From Oscillatoria nigro-viridis PCC 7112 (lineage in GTDB: Bacteria > Cyanobacteriota > Cyanobacteriia > Cyanobacteriales > Microcoleaceae), in assembly GCF_000317475.1 (NCBI RefSeq), contig NC_019729.1, positions 248,001 through 312,000 on the forward strand: a stretch of DNA of 64,000 bases, given 5' to 3'. The notes beneath the pieces were generated by a model, which saw only the letters and a program-made list of their open reading frames with translations, did not search any database and was not told the origin of the DNA. A program made the translations under genes and the position numbers. Below, piece after piece: positions 51,209-59,285 of this stretch (the stretch's first letter is position 1; each line of letters opens with the position of its first letter).

Positions 51209-51562
51209 TTACTTGCCCGTGACCTTTTCGATCAAATCTTCAGCTTTTTGAACTATGCCTTCTTGCGGGTGTTCTCCCTTGTACTCTTTTAAGCTTTCGT
51301 CGTAAACTTTCTCGACCTTTGCAGGATTTTGAGCAGTTTTGACTATTTCATCGTAAGCTGCTTGGGGATTCAGATCCTCGAAACTTTCTGCGGGGTCAGT
51401 AATTTTAGCTTCTGGCGGCGCCTGAGTTCTGTATTGACCCGCAGCGTGAGCAGCCTGACTTGGTGCTAAGGCTAGACCTGCCAAACTAATGAAAGCTAGC
51501 GTACAGACCAGCAAAATGCTTTGAATCAATGTTTGTCCGAGAGCTTTTAAAACCCGCTTCAT
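51209..51562 (-). CDS. Secreted or periplasmic small protein, unknown function
   Basis: 117 residues. A signal peptide is clear: MKRVLKALGQ, a hydrophobic core (SILLVCTLAFISLAGLALA) and an AHA-A type cleavage site near residue 40. The mature part of about 75 residues is charged and helical (AAYDEIVKTAQNPAKVEKVY). AGGAG lies eight bases upstream of the ATG. Probably a stress-related envelope protein by context with the glycine-zipper gene, but this is inference. Confidence 0.75.
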   Translation of the reverse strand: MKRVLKALGQTLIQSILLVCTLAFISLAGLALAPSQAAHAAGQYRTQAPPEAKITDPAESFEDLNPQAAYDEIVKTAQNPAKVEKVYDESLKEYKGEHPQEGIVQKAEDLIEKVTGK

Positions 51563-51949
51563 ATCAACTTCTCCTCGTATTTTTCCGCAAAAATTATGGT
51601 GTTTGTCGCCCCTTCACTGCGATCGCACATTTACAACCTTAGTTCCAGCGCAGTCTTGGTCGCAGCTACCGCATCTAGAGCGAGCCAAAAGGGATGTTTC
51701 CCGTGATGTCCCATATCTTAAGCGCCTGCTTGTTACTATTACTTCTACCAAAAGATAGATTCGTTAGACAAGCGCAACTCATCTCCTTAGAGGGGCCATC
51801 GCAATTCCTGCGACGAACCCTAGATAGGGGTTTTCCCATCAATTACGAAGCCCCTGAATCTTGTTTTCCGGCGCGTCTTTCGCGTCTTCGCAGTTCGGGA
51901 AAAAATCCCATTATCCAACATTTTAAATTGCTATAAATAACCTAATTAA
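51563..51949. other. Intergenic region without a supported gene
   Basis: About 390 bases. The one plus-strand frame of 80 codons (51694-51936) has no recognisable features. I see no strong hairpin. Confidence 0.5.
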
Positions 51950-53050
51950 CTACAAAATAACCTGTTCTATGTCTAGGTTTCTGTTCTGCATTGCTCCTTC
52001 AAACAGCTCAGTAGAAAGAGCTTGTTCTACCGACCAAACGCCAGGTTTTTTTAGTTTTCCTTCCAACATTAATTGAGCTATGCTGCCAGTACCGATGCCA
52101 GTAGCGGCGGCAGCATTTGGGTGTACCGCTGTCGAGCAAACTTTAGCGGGTTGACCGTTTTTGAGACCGGTCACTTGCGATCGCACTGCGACACCAACCC
52201 CACTAAAACTATTAGTAACACTGGTCATCCCGTAACTGACGTAGGAGAGAAATTCAATCACGGAGTTATTTTTGAGCCAGCTAGCGGGCCAATACTTGGC
52301 AACAAACCAGGTAAGGTGATTGTAAAGGTCGGGAGACGTACCGAATTTAGTCACCACTGATTTGACGGGGAAAGCTTCGGGCAAAGTGATTGCTTCCGGC
52401 ATATCGAACCAGTAAACCCCTGTGTTGCCGTAGGGCGCGGGAAATTCAATTGTTTCGCGATCGCTGTAGGGTTTTACTTGCTGCCACTTGCGATCGGCCC
52501 AAACCTCAAAAGGAGTTTGCAAACCTAAAAAAGTGGTTCTCATTACTGTAACACCAGCACCGCCAGAACCTCCGACTACATAACTCAAATGGATGTGTTC
52601 TGCTTCATCTAATTGTTCCACATCTCGGCGCACCATGCTGTTAGAAACACCTGGAAAAATGCCCGTATTAATAATAGCAGTAATCCCAGCATTCTTAGCC
52701 ATTTCGCGCAATTCTAAAGCTCTGCGAGTAAAACTGCGGCTGTCGCTGACATCAGTATAATTAACACCTGCTTCTATGCAAGTTTTCAGCACCCCAGCGT
52801 CTCGGTAGTGAAAAGGCCCGGCACAGTGAACGACTAGATTAGAGGATGAAACCGCTTGGTGCAGGGCTGCACTGTCTGCTAAATCTAAAGTTTGGTAATG
52901 CACCCTATCCGGCGGCAATCCCTGCCCAATAGAGGCTTCAGAGTTGCGTCCGGTAACAATAATTTCTGCGTCGGTGTGGGTAACAAGGTCTTGGGCAACG
53001 CTGCTGCCAATTCGTCCCCGCCCGCCGACAATCAAAACTTGGTTTGCCAT
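51950..53050 (-). CDS. Saccharopine-dehydrogenase-like NAD(P)-binding oxidoreductase
   Basis: 366 residues. The N-terminal Rossmann motif is GGRGRIGSSVAQDL at about 8-21, with VTGRN after strand 2 and VHCAGPFHYRD, the signature of saccharopine dehydrogenase-like proteins. The C-terminal domain contains GTSPDLYNHLTWFVAKYWPA. The substrate is not evident. In cyanobacteria such genes often sit close to carotenoid genes; crtO is about 500 bases upstream on the same strand. Confidence 0.82.
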   Translation of the reverse strand: MANQVLIVGGRGRIGSSVAQDLVTHTDAEIIVTGRNSEASIGQGLPPDRVHYQTLDLADSAALHQAVSSSNLVVHCAGPFHYRDAGVLKTCIEAGVNYTDVSDSRSFTRRALELREMAKNAGITAIINTGIFPGVSNSMVRRDVEQLDEAEHIHLSYVVGGSGGAGVTVMRTTFLGLQTPFEVWADRKWQQVKPYSDRETIEFPAPYGNTGVYWFDMPEAITLPEAFPVKSVVTKFGTSPDLYNHLTWFVAKYWPASWLKNNSVIEFLSYVSYGMTSVTNSFSGVGVAVRSQVTGLKNGQPAKVCSTAVHPNAAAATGIGTGSIAQLMLEGKLKKPGVWSVEQALSTELFEGAMQNRNLDIEQVIL

Positions 53051-53555
53051 CGCTCAAAAAAGGGTAACGCCAGGTTTCAGTGTCTCAACTTTGGCCCGGC
53101 GTTTTCATCCGCATAAAGTATGAATTTATGAGAATGTGAGACGCTGGGGGATCGGCGGCGATCGCCCTGATCTGCCGATGGGGAGCGACTTCTACCAGCG
53201 ACTTGCCTGTTCTGCTTTCATTAGAGGTTTGGCTGCGACACTAAGTTGAAAAATGCCTTCAGCGTTAACTTGTTCTTCTAATATTGAGAATTTTATCGAT
53301 GGAATACGATCTCTGATGACAAAATATTTTAACAGATTGGATGGAACGCGAACCACCGCCACCAAGCGCGAAAGATGCACAGGATTTAGAAACAGTATTG
53401 AGGGCGATCGCCAATCGTTTTCCCTTCACAGGAAATCAACCAGAAAGAATTCTCGCACTCGCCCACTGATAAATCAATACAAAAAAACGCAGATGTAATT
53501 AATTTATCTGCGTTCATCTGCGTCGATCTGCCCTCATCTGCGGTTGCTAAAAATC
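53051..53555. other. Intergenic region between crtO and the saccharopine-dehydrogenase-like gene; possible gene relic
   Basis: No intact gene. A plus-strand frame of 42 codons (53341-53469) has plausible composition (LETVLRAIANRFPFTGNQPE) and may be the tail of a lost gene. A minus-strand frame at 53192-53380 is equally unproven. The end near crtO carries TCTGCGTTCATCTGCG-type short repeats. Confidence 0.35.
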
Positions 53556-55253
53556 TTACTTCTCATTACTCCGAAATACCGACTTACCCTTCGCTTTCAG
53601 AGAATTAGCCGCATCTGCCAAAGTCTGCACGAAAGGCTGCTGCGAGTGCAGGAAAACGCGAGCGGTATTGCGTCCCGGCATACCCGAAATCGACCCGCCA
53701 GGATGAGTTCCCGCCCCCGTCAGAAACAAACCGTCGATCGGCGTTTTGTAATTCGCCAACTCCGGCAAAGGACGGAAAAATATCATCTGATCTAGCGTCA
53801 TGTCAACGTGGTAATAATTTCCCTTCAAAGCGCCCAAACGCTCTCCTAATTCGGCCGGACTTTCCACGCGACGGCCGATTATTGAATTCTTGATATTTGG
53901 CGCGTATTCTGCTAATTTATCGATGCAGCGATCGGCAACTTTGTTTTTCAGCTCATCCGTCCAACCCGTACCGTGCTGGCCGGTTCCTTCAGCATTTTCG
54001 ATCTGGTAAGGAGCAAAAAATTCAATCCAAGCTGTATGGTGTCCGGGGGGAGCCATTGACGGATCTCTTACCGTCGGAAACACCACATACATCGACGGAT
54101 CGGAGTCGGGAATTCTGCCGATTGAAGGCTCGCTGTGAGCAATTTCAACGTGTTTCACCGAGTCGGCAATCAAGACAGATCCCATTAAATACTCGTCTCG
54201 ATGGTTCCAGCGCTCGAACTTGGGCATTTCATTGAGAGCTAAGTCTATTTTGAGAATAGTCTCGTTGTTGTTAACAATTTTCCGCTCCAATCTTTCCCGC
54301 AAATTCGGGTCAGCAGCATCGACATCGCTGTCATCCATTAAATGCAGAAACAAGCGCTTAGCATCAATATTAGAAATGACACCTTTTGTAGCGCGGTATT
54401 CCGTGCCACCGGCAACTCGAACTCCTACTGCGCGACCGTTATCAACTAATATTTTTTCGACGTGCTGGTCGGTAAGTACCACACCCGAGTAACTTTTCAC
54501 TAAATTGAGCAGGGCTTGCACTAATGCGCCCGTCCCGCCGCGCGGTCTTGCCATGCCGGGATTGTGTCTCATTGCCAGCATAATTGCGCCTACAGCCAGG
54601 GTTTTTTGCGAAGGAGGCGCGCCGAGTTCTGCGGCTAATCTTGCTAGGGGTGCTTTGATAAATTCCTCGTCAAACCACTCGTTGAGAAGGTCTTCCGCGC
54701 TGGTGAGCATCGTGCGAACAAAGTCCAGCGTTTTATCGGGTGAACCTATCACTGAAAATAAATCTTTTAGCTTTGCAATATCGTAGTTCCCGGCAATATC
54801 TATGAGGGATTTTGGTGGCGCATTAAACATGGGAACCATTGCACCTAAAGCCCGCTGCCAAAAGTCTGTATATTCGGAATATTTTTTAGCATCGCGCTCG
54901 TTGTAGCGGGCAATTTCAGCACAAGTTTTTTCTACGGATTTGTGCGCTAAGAAATATTTGCCGTCGGGATGCGGACAAAAGGCAACTGGATCGCAGTAAA
55001 GATATTCTAAACCGTATTTTTCCAGTTCTAATTCTTCTACAACTGGCCCTAAATGGATAAATTCGTGGTCGATCGCGCACAAATTGAATTTAAAATCGGG
55101 TAATTCGGGAATCGCAGCTTCGGTAGTGGCCGCACCGCCGGGAACCGAACGTTTTTCTAACAACAAGACCGTATATCCCGCTTTGAGGAGATAAGAGGCG
55201 CAGACCAGTCCGTTGTGACCTGCTCCTATGATAATCACATCATACGTTTGCAT
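53556..55253 (-). CDS. crtO: CrtO-type beta-carotene ketolase
   Basis: 565 residues. FAD-binding motif VIIIGAGHNGLVCASYLLKA at 7-26 and the ERK-type VLLLEKRSVPGGAATTE follow the phytoene-desaturase-superfamily pattern. Blocks NLCAIDHEFIHLGPVVEELE, TLDFVRTMLTSAEDLLNEWF and the C-terminal GLFLTGAGTHPGGSISGMPG are those of CrtO ketolase (Synechocystis Slr0088). CrtO adds keto groups to the beta-ionone ring, giving echinenone and canthaxanthin, which protect against excess light. It is distinct from the unrelated CrtW. Confidence 0.9.
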   Translation of the reverse strand: MQTYDVIIIGAGHNGLVCASYLLKAGYTVLLLEKRSVPGGAATTEAAIPELPDFKFNLCAIDHEFIHLGPVVEELELEKYGLEYLYCDPVAFCPHPDGKYFLAHKSVEKTCAEIARYNERDAKKYSEYTDFWQRALGAMVPMFNAPPKSLIDIAGNYDIAKLKDLFSVIGSPDKTLDFVRTMLTSAEDLLNEWFDEEFIKAPLARLAAELGAPPSQKTLAVGAIMLAMRHNPGMARPRGGTGALVQALLNLVKSYSGVVLTDQHVEKILVDNGRAVGVRVAGGTEYRATKGVISNIDAKRLFLHLMDDSDVDAADPNLRERLERKIVNNNETILKIDLALNEMPKFERWNHRDEYLMGSVLIADSVKHVEIAHSEPSIGRIPDSDPSMYVVFPTVRDPSMAPPGHHTAWIEFFAPYQIENAEGTGQHGTGWTDELKNKVADRCIDKLAEYAPNIKNSIIGRRVESPAELGERLGALKGNYYHVDMTLDQMIFFRPLPELANYKTPIDGLFLTGAGTHPGGSISGMPGRNTARVFLHSQQPFVQTLADAANSLKAKGKSVFRSNEK

Positions 55254-55507
55254 AGATGAAGCTCTGGGAATAGGATATTTTGCTCATTTTACAAATGTTA
55301 ACAAGTTGGCCGACTCTACCAATAGAAATAGATTCACCTTCAGGAAGCTGTTTTAACATCTTACAAAAGATGGAGTTTTTACCAAATGCTACTGTGCGAT
55401 CGCGCTTATTTCCTCTTGAATTTACAGAGCGATCGCCCATGCCAACTCGCCCTGAGATTATATCGCATAAATCCGCGTCAATCCGCCTTCATCTGCGGTA
55501 AAAAATA

Positions 55508-56290
55508 TTAAGAATCAGAACGAGCTGCAAGATAAACCCTAGTTTGGTAAACCAATGAAACAAAGCCCCGATCGCCGCAGTGAGCTTCATAAAGTTCGGT
55601 CAAATCCGAGATAAGTTGCTGCAATTGCGGCCCAGAGTTCGGAATGTACGATGAACTCTGAGCCCGTCCAATAAGTCCTTGTAAATCTAAATCTTGTTTG
55701 TTCGCAAAATCCCGGCTTTGGATATTAATAAAATCCGAAATTTTTAGCAGAGGTTCTATCGAGTTCTCTCGTCTTTCAGCAGGATGGTTGTTGGAAGCGG
55801 TCTTGATTATTTGGGTGTAGCCTAGTGTCAATTCATCCGCGCGATCGCGCAAATTCCAAACTACAGCCAACCTTCCCGACGGCTTGAGAATTCGCCGAAA
55901 TTCGGGTAAAGTTAAAACAGGATTGAACCAGTGGAAAGACTGGAAACAAGTTACTAAATCGATTGACGATCCAGACAAATTAGTTGCTTCGGAAGTTGCT
56001 TCTCTCAACTCTACCAAAGGGTGAATTTCAGCCGCTTGTCTCATTTCGGCATTGGGTTCGATTGCTAATACTCGAAGGCCTCTTTCTGCTAACAAACGCG
56101 AAGAAATGCCCGTTCCAGCACCGACATCTGCTGCTGCTAACCGCGAAGGTTCCCCAAGTCCTTCTAAAATCGCATCAATCGCAGCGGCTGGATAACTCGG
56201 TCGGTACTTGACATAATCGGCGGCGCGATCGTCAAATCGACCTAGCGGATTCATTTCGTAAAGCGGCGGTCTAGAATCACTTGAATTCAT
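55508..56290 (-). CDS. SAM-dependent methyltransferase (type 11)
   Basis: 260 residues. Motif I is present as AADVGAGTGISSRLLAERGL, with VLAIEPNAEMRQ (motif post-I), DLVTCFQSFHWFNP and EFRRILKPSGRLAVVWNLRD. It belongs to the UbiE-like small-molecule methyltransferases that resemble trans-aconitate or phytol-related enzymes; the substrate is unknown. The start follows a run of TGACAACTGAC-type repeats. Confidence 0.85.
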   Translation of the reverse strand: MNSSDSRPPLYEMNPLGRFDDRAADYVKYRPSYPAAAIDAILEGLGEPSRLAAADVGAGTGISSRLLAERGLRVLAIEPNAEMRQAAEIHPLVELREATSEATNLSGSSIDLVTCFQSFHWFNPVLTLPEFRRILKPSGRLAVVWNLRDRADELTLGYTQIIKTASNNHPAERRENSIEPLLKISDFINIQSRDFANKQDLDLQGLIGRAQSSSYIPNSGPQLQQLISDLTELYEAHCGDRGFVSLVYQTRVYLAARSDS

Positions 56291-56338
56291 GAGTCAGTTG
56301 TCAGTTGTGAATTGGCATTTGACTGTTTGCAAGAGATT

Positions 56339-56400
56339 TAGGGGCGGGTTTAACCAGCCATCTTTGAGGTAATTGAAGAAACACATAAACCCGCCCTCCG
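56339..56400. repeat. Dispersed repeat, GGGGCGGGTTT family
   Basis: Starts TAGGGGCGGGTTTAACCAGC and ends ATAAACCCGCCC. It is the most diverged internal sequence of the five copies seen. It is followed by CAATTACCCATTGCC short tandem repeats before the TPR gene's stop. Confidence 0.75.
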
Positions 56401-56465
56401 GGATCTATTGTATGGGAACGATGTAATTATCAATTACCCATTGCCAATTACCCATTACCAATTAC

Positions 56466-57569
56466 TCATTGCTTTAGTTCCTGGAGCGCCGCCTCAGCTT
56501 TTTGGGCACCATCATTGTTTCCTTGCTGGCGGTAAGTGTCGAGGGCTTGTTGAAAAGCTTCAATTGCTTCGGATTTGCGATCGCGCGCTTTGAGTGCCTT
56601 ACCCATATTGTAATAAGCTTCAGCCCGGTCTGGATCGAGCCCGATCACTCGCTTAAAAGTGGCAATCGCTCCTAAAAAATCTTGTTTTTCCAGTTGAATT
56701 TCCCCGATTCCTGCGTGTGCTTCCACTAAATTTGGTCGCACCGCAATAGCCCGCTGATAAGCTTCCAGCGCTCCGTCTAAGTCGTTTTGACCCTTGAGAA
56801 GTTCGCCAATTTCTAACTGCACTTCTGGATTCCGGGGCTCCAATTTGGCAGCTTCTTCAAAAGCTGCTAGCCCTTCGGAAGTATAGCCGGCACGCAGCAA
56901 AGCAGTGCCTAATTTTAACTGGACACCGGCTTGTTTGGGAGCGAGTTCGGCTGCTTGTTGGAGCACGGTGACTGCACTGGCAAAACTTCCCTGCTGGATC
57001 AATACTAAACCCATTGAAGAATAAGCTTGCCAATTTTTCGGATCGAGGGCGATCGCCTCTTGGTATGCTTTAAAAGCACCGCTGTAATCTTTTTGCTGAA
57101 AGAGTACCACTCCGAGACCGATCCGGGCATTGACATTTTTGCGATCGAGCGCAGCGGCGCGGCGGTAAGCTGTGGCTGCTGCGGGATAGTTTTGCAAATT
57201 CGCCATAGCGTATCCCAATGCGTATTGGAAGTCAGCATTCTTCGGTTCCAGACCGATCGCTTGTTGGTAAAATTCTACTGAGGCTTGATAGTTGCCCTGA
57301 CGCGCTTCTAAATAGCCAATACCAGAAAAAATGCGCGGGTTTTCCGTATCTAAACGCGCTGCTTCCTGATAAATGGCGATCGCCTTGCGGTAGTCTCCTG
57401 AGTCTACCAACTCCCGCCCTTGCCGCAGCAGAGCATCTAAATTTGAATTATTTTGAGGGTTGACTTGAACTGATGTTTCTGCTGAGAGCGCTATCTGCGG
57501 CGCTGCGACAGCGAATCCTGCTACTAGCAACGTACTGAATACCAAAAGACTTTGTTTGTGCACGGCCAT
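56466..57569 (-). CDS. Exported TPR repeat protein
   Basis: 367 residues from ATG 57569. A longer open frame reaches 58106 but overlaps a clear gene on the other strand and lacks family-like sequence, so I reject it. A signal peptide (MAVHKQSLLVFSTLLVAGFA, then a VAAPQIALSA cleavage region) precedes about nine tetratricopeptide repeats with the W/LG/Y/A/F/A/P pattern (AIAIYQEAARLDTENPRIFS and so on). It is probably a periplasmic scaffold. Partners cannot be deduced. Confidence 0.87.
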   Translation of the reverse strand: MAVHKQSLLVFSTLLVAGFAVAAPQIALSAETSVQVNPQNNSNLDALLRQGRELVDSGDYRKAIAIYQEAARLDTENPRIFSGIGYLEARQGNYQASVEFYQQAIGLEPKNADFQYALGYAMANLQNYPAAATAYRRAAALDRKNVNARIGLGVVLFQQKDYSGAFKAYQEAIALDPKNWQAYSSMGLVLIQQGSFASAVTVLQQAAELAPKQAGVQLKLGTALLRAGYTSEGLAAFEEAAKLEPRNPEVQLEIGELLKGQNDLDGALEAYQRAIAVRPNLVEAHAGIGEIQLEKQDFLGAIATFKRVIGLDPDRAEAYYNMGKALKARDRKSEAIEAFQQALDTYRQQGNNDGAQKAEAALQELKQ

Positions 57570-57719
57570 GTGTTTCAAAGAGTATGTGGAATGAAAGAGC
57601 GAGTTGCTGTCTGCTTGGCAAGCTGACAACTTATGGTTTACCAGGAATCTTTGAGCGGCGAGATGTAGTAAATCTACAGAATAAGACCCACTCAAAATTT
57701 TCGCGATTGAGGCCAACTG

Positions 57720-58046
57720 ATGATTGTAACAACAACTGATATCATCCAAGGAGCAGAAATTCAATCTTACCTGGGAATTGTAACTGCTGAGGTTGTCTAC
57801 GGCACCAATGCCCTGCGAGATTTCTTCGCCGGCATTCGCGACATCATCGGCGGGCGCACCGGCAGTTACGAGGAAGTGTTTCTCAAAGGACAGCGAGATG
57901 CCCTCGCGGAACTGGAAAAACGGGCCCAGCGCCTGGGCGCCAATGCCGTAATCGGGGTGGAAGTTGACACCGGCACGATTAATGTAGACTCGAACGGGGC
58001 TTTGCTGCTGATTACTGCCGTTGGAACGGCAGTAAGATTGCGTTAA
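57720..58046 (+). CDS. YbjQ (UPF0145) family protein
   Basis: 108 residues, the full family length. MIVTTTDIIQGAEIQSYLGI, then VVYGTNALRDFFAGIRDIIG, SYEEVFLKGQRDA and GANAVIGVEVDTGTI are typical. YbjQ-type proteins assemble as pentamers in structural work, with no established function. It is divergent from the TPR gene. Start and length agree with homologues. Confidence 0.93.
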   Translation: MIVTTTDIIQGAEIQSYLGIVTAEVVYGTNALRDFFAGIRDIIGGRTGSYEEVFLKGQRDALAELEKRAQRLGANAVIGVEVDTGTINVDSNGALLLITAVGTAVRLR

Positions 58047-58297
58047 GCTGTCTTTCCTGTATACGTCCGCGAACTTTTCTAACGGGATAAAATAGTTATC
58101 ACTCATCAGTCATCAGTCATCAGTCATTAACTAATAGCTGCTGGCTGAGGGTTGATGACTTTTTTGTTTATTTCTTCAGACATAGATAGTGGTTATTTCC
58201 CCAGGCAGATATAGTTTCTATCAATCTCAGCCAGAATCAATACTTAGGTGAAAGATTGTTAAAAAATAAAGCAACTCTAAGAGGAAAAAAAAAACCT

Positions 58298-58921
58298 ATG
58301 TCATACGTAAATAGACCTGTAGATAACGTTGGTACCGAACCCGTGGTTGTGAATTCAATGATGGAATACCACGATCGAGTACGTTGGGGCCCGATTTTTT
58401 CGGGCTTGGTAATTGCGATCGGCACACAACTGGTGTTAAGTGCATTGGGCGCTGCGATCGGCTTGAGCAACATTGCTAATTCAGGAGCTCCGCGCACTAT
58501 ATCAGGAGACGTGGGTACGGGCGTCGGAATTTGGTCAATTATCAGTTTGTTAATTGGCTTAGCAGTTGGCGGTTGGGTAACTGCTCGCGCTTGCGGCCCG
58601 ATGAATCGCAACACAGCGCTTTTGAACGGAGCAATTTTGTGGGCAACTACCTTAACAATTGGCTCTTGGCTGTTAGCAAATGGCGTGGCCGGTACTTTTG
58701 GCGTCATCGCTGCGAATGCGGGAGAAGCAATTAATCAAGCGCAGCAGGGCGGGGTGAATTTGCCGAACCGAGCACCTAACGTATCTGCTCAGGATACTCG
58801 CAACATTGCTGCTAATGCTGCCAAAGCTGGTTGGTCGTTCTTGTTCGGCTCGCTATTGGGTTTAGTTGCTTCGATGGTAGGAGCATCTGTAGGTGCACGC
58901 ACTCCCCGGAATTACTCGTAA
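58298..58921 (+). CDS. Multi-pass membrane protein, unknown function
   Basis: 207 residues from ATG 58298, with AAGAGGAAA ten bases upstream; the earlier in-frame start at 58256 lacks a ribosome-binding site. Four hydrophobic segments: IFSGLVIAIGTQLVLSALGA, GIWSIISLLIGLAVGGWVTA, LLNGAILWATTLTIGSWLLA and SFLFGSLLGLVASMVGASVG, with Gly-rich helix contacts. No enzymatic motif. Such proteins are widespread in cyanobacteria. A terminator follows. Confidence 0.75.
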   Translation: MSYVNRPVDNVGTEPVVVNSMMEYHDRVRWGPIFSGLVIAIGTQLVLSALGAAIGLSNIANSGAPRTISGDVGTGVGIWSIISLLIGLAVGGWVTARACGPMNRNTALLNGAILWATTLTIGSWLLANGVAGTFGVIAANAGEAINQAQQGGVNLPNRAPNVSAQDTRNIAANAAKAGWSFLFGSLLGLVASMVGASVGARTPRNYS

Positions 58922-58955
58922 AAGTTTCGTCAGACACGGAAAGTTTATATTCATG

Positions 58956-58984
58956 AAAGCACTTTTGTTAAGGTGCTTTTTTGT
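58956..58984 (+). terminator. Intrinsic terminator
   Basis: AAAGCAC pairs with GTGCTTT (with TTT/AAG extension) around TGTT, and TTTTTTG follows. It is 35 bases beyond the membrane-protein gene. Confidence 0.8.
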
Positions 58985-59162
58985 TGTTTAATTTGTGAAC
59001 TATTTTTTTATGAACCGCGAACAAGCGCCCTTCGGAGTGGCGCTTTAGTGCTAGTTAGTTCATGATGATAAGAAGAGAAGATAAGAGAAGAGAAAGATTT
59101 CACAATTCCTACCAGGATTGCTTAATTTGTAGAGAACCCCGTGTGGACTATAAAAATTAGGA

Positions 59163-59280
59163 GGCGTTGCATAGCGGGATGATTTTGATTGTTTTGTGGG
59201 ATGGGCGTCCCGCCCGAAAGCCTGTATTTTCAAAGCAGGCGGGACACCCCACAAGAATCATCCTCAAATTCTGCAACGCC
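59163..59280. repeat. MITE-like inverted-repeat element of 118 bp
   Basis: Outer arms GGCGTTGCA (59163-59171) and TGCAACGCC (59272-59280), with inner complementary stretches (GGGATGATT/AATCATCC and GTGGGATGGGCGTCCCGCC/GGCGGGACACCCCAC). The whole element can fold into one long hairpin just behind the metH stop. Confidence 0.7.
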
Positions 59281-59285
59281 ACAAA

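Noticed and set aside
51694..51936. Plus-strand frame of 80 codons
   Set aside because: No recognisable motif or ribosome-binding site; I left it as intergenic.
57570..58106. N-terminal extension of the TPR protein
   Set aside because: It overlaps the convincing YbjQ gene on the opposite strand and precedes a clear signal peptide at 57569.
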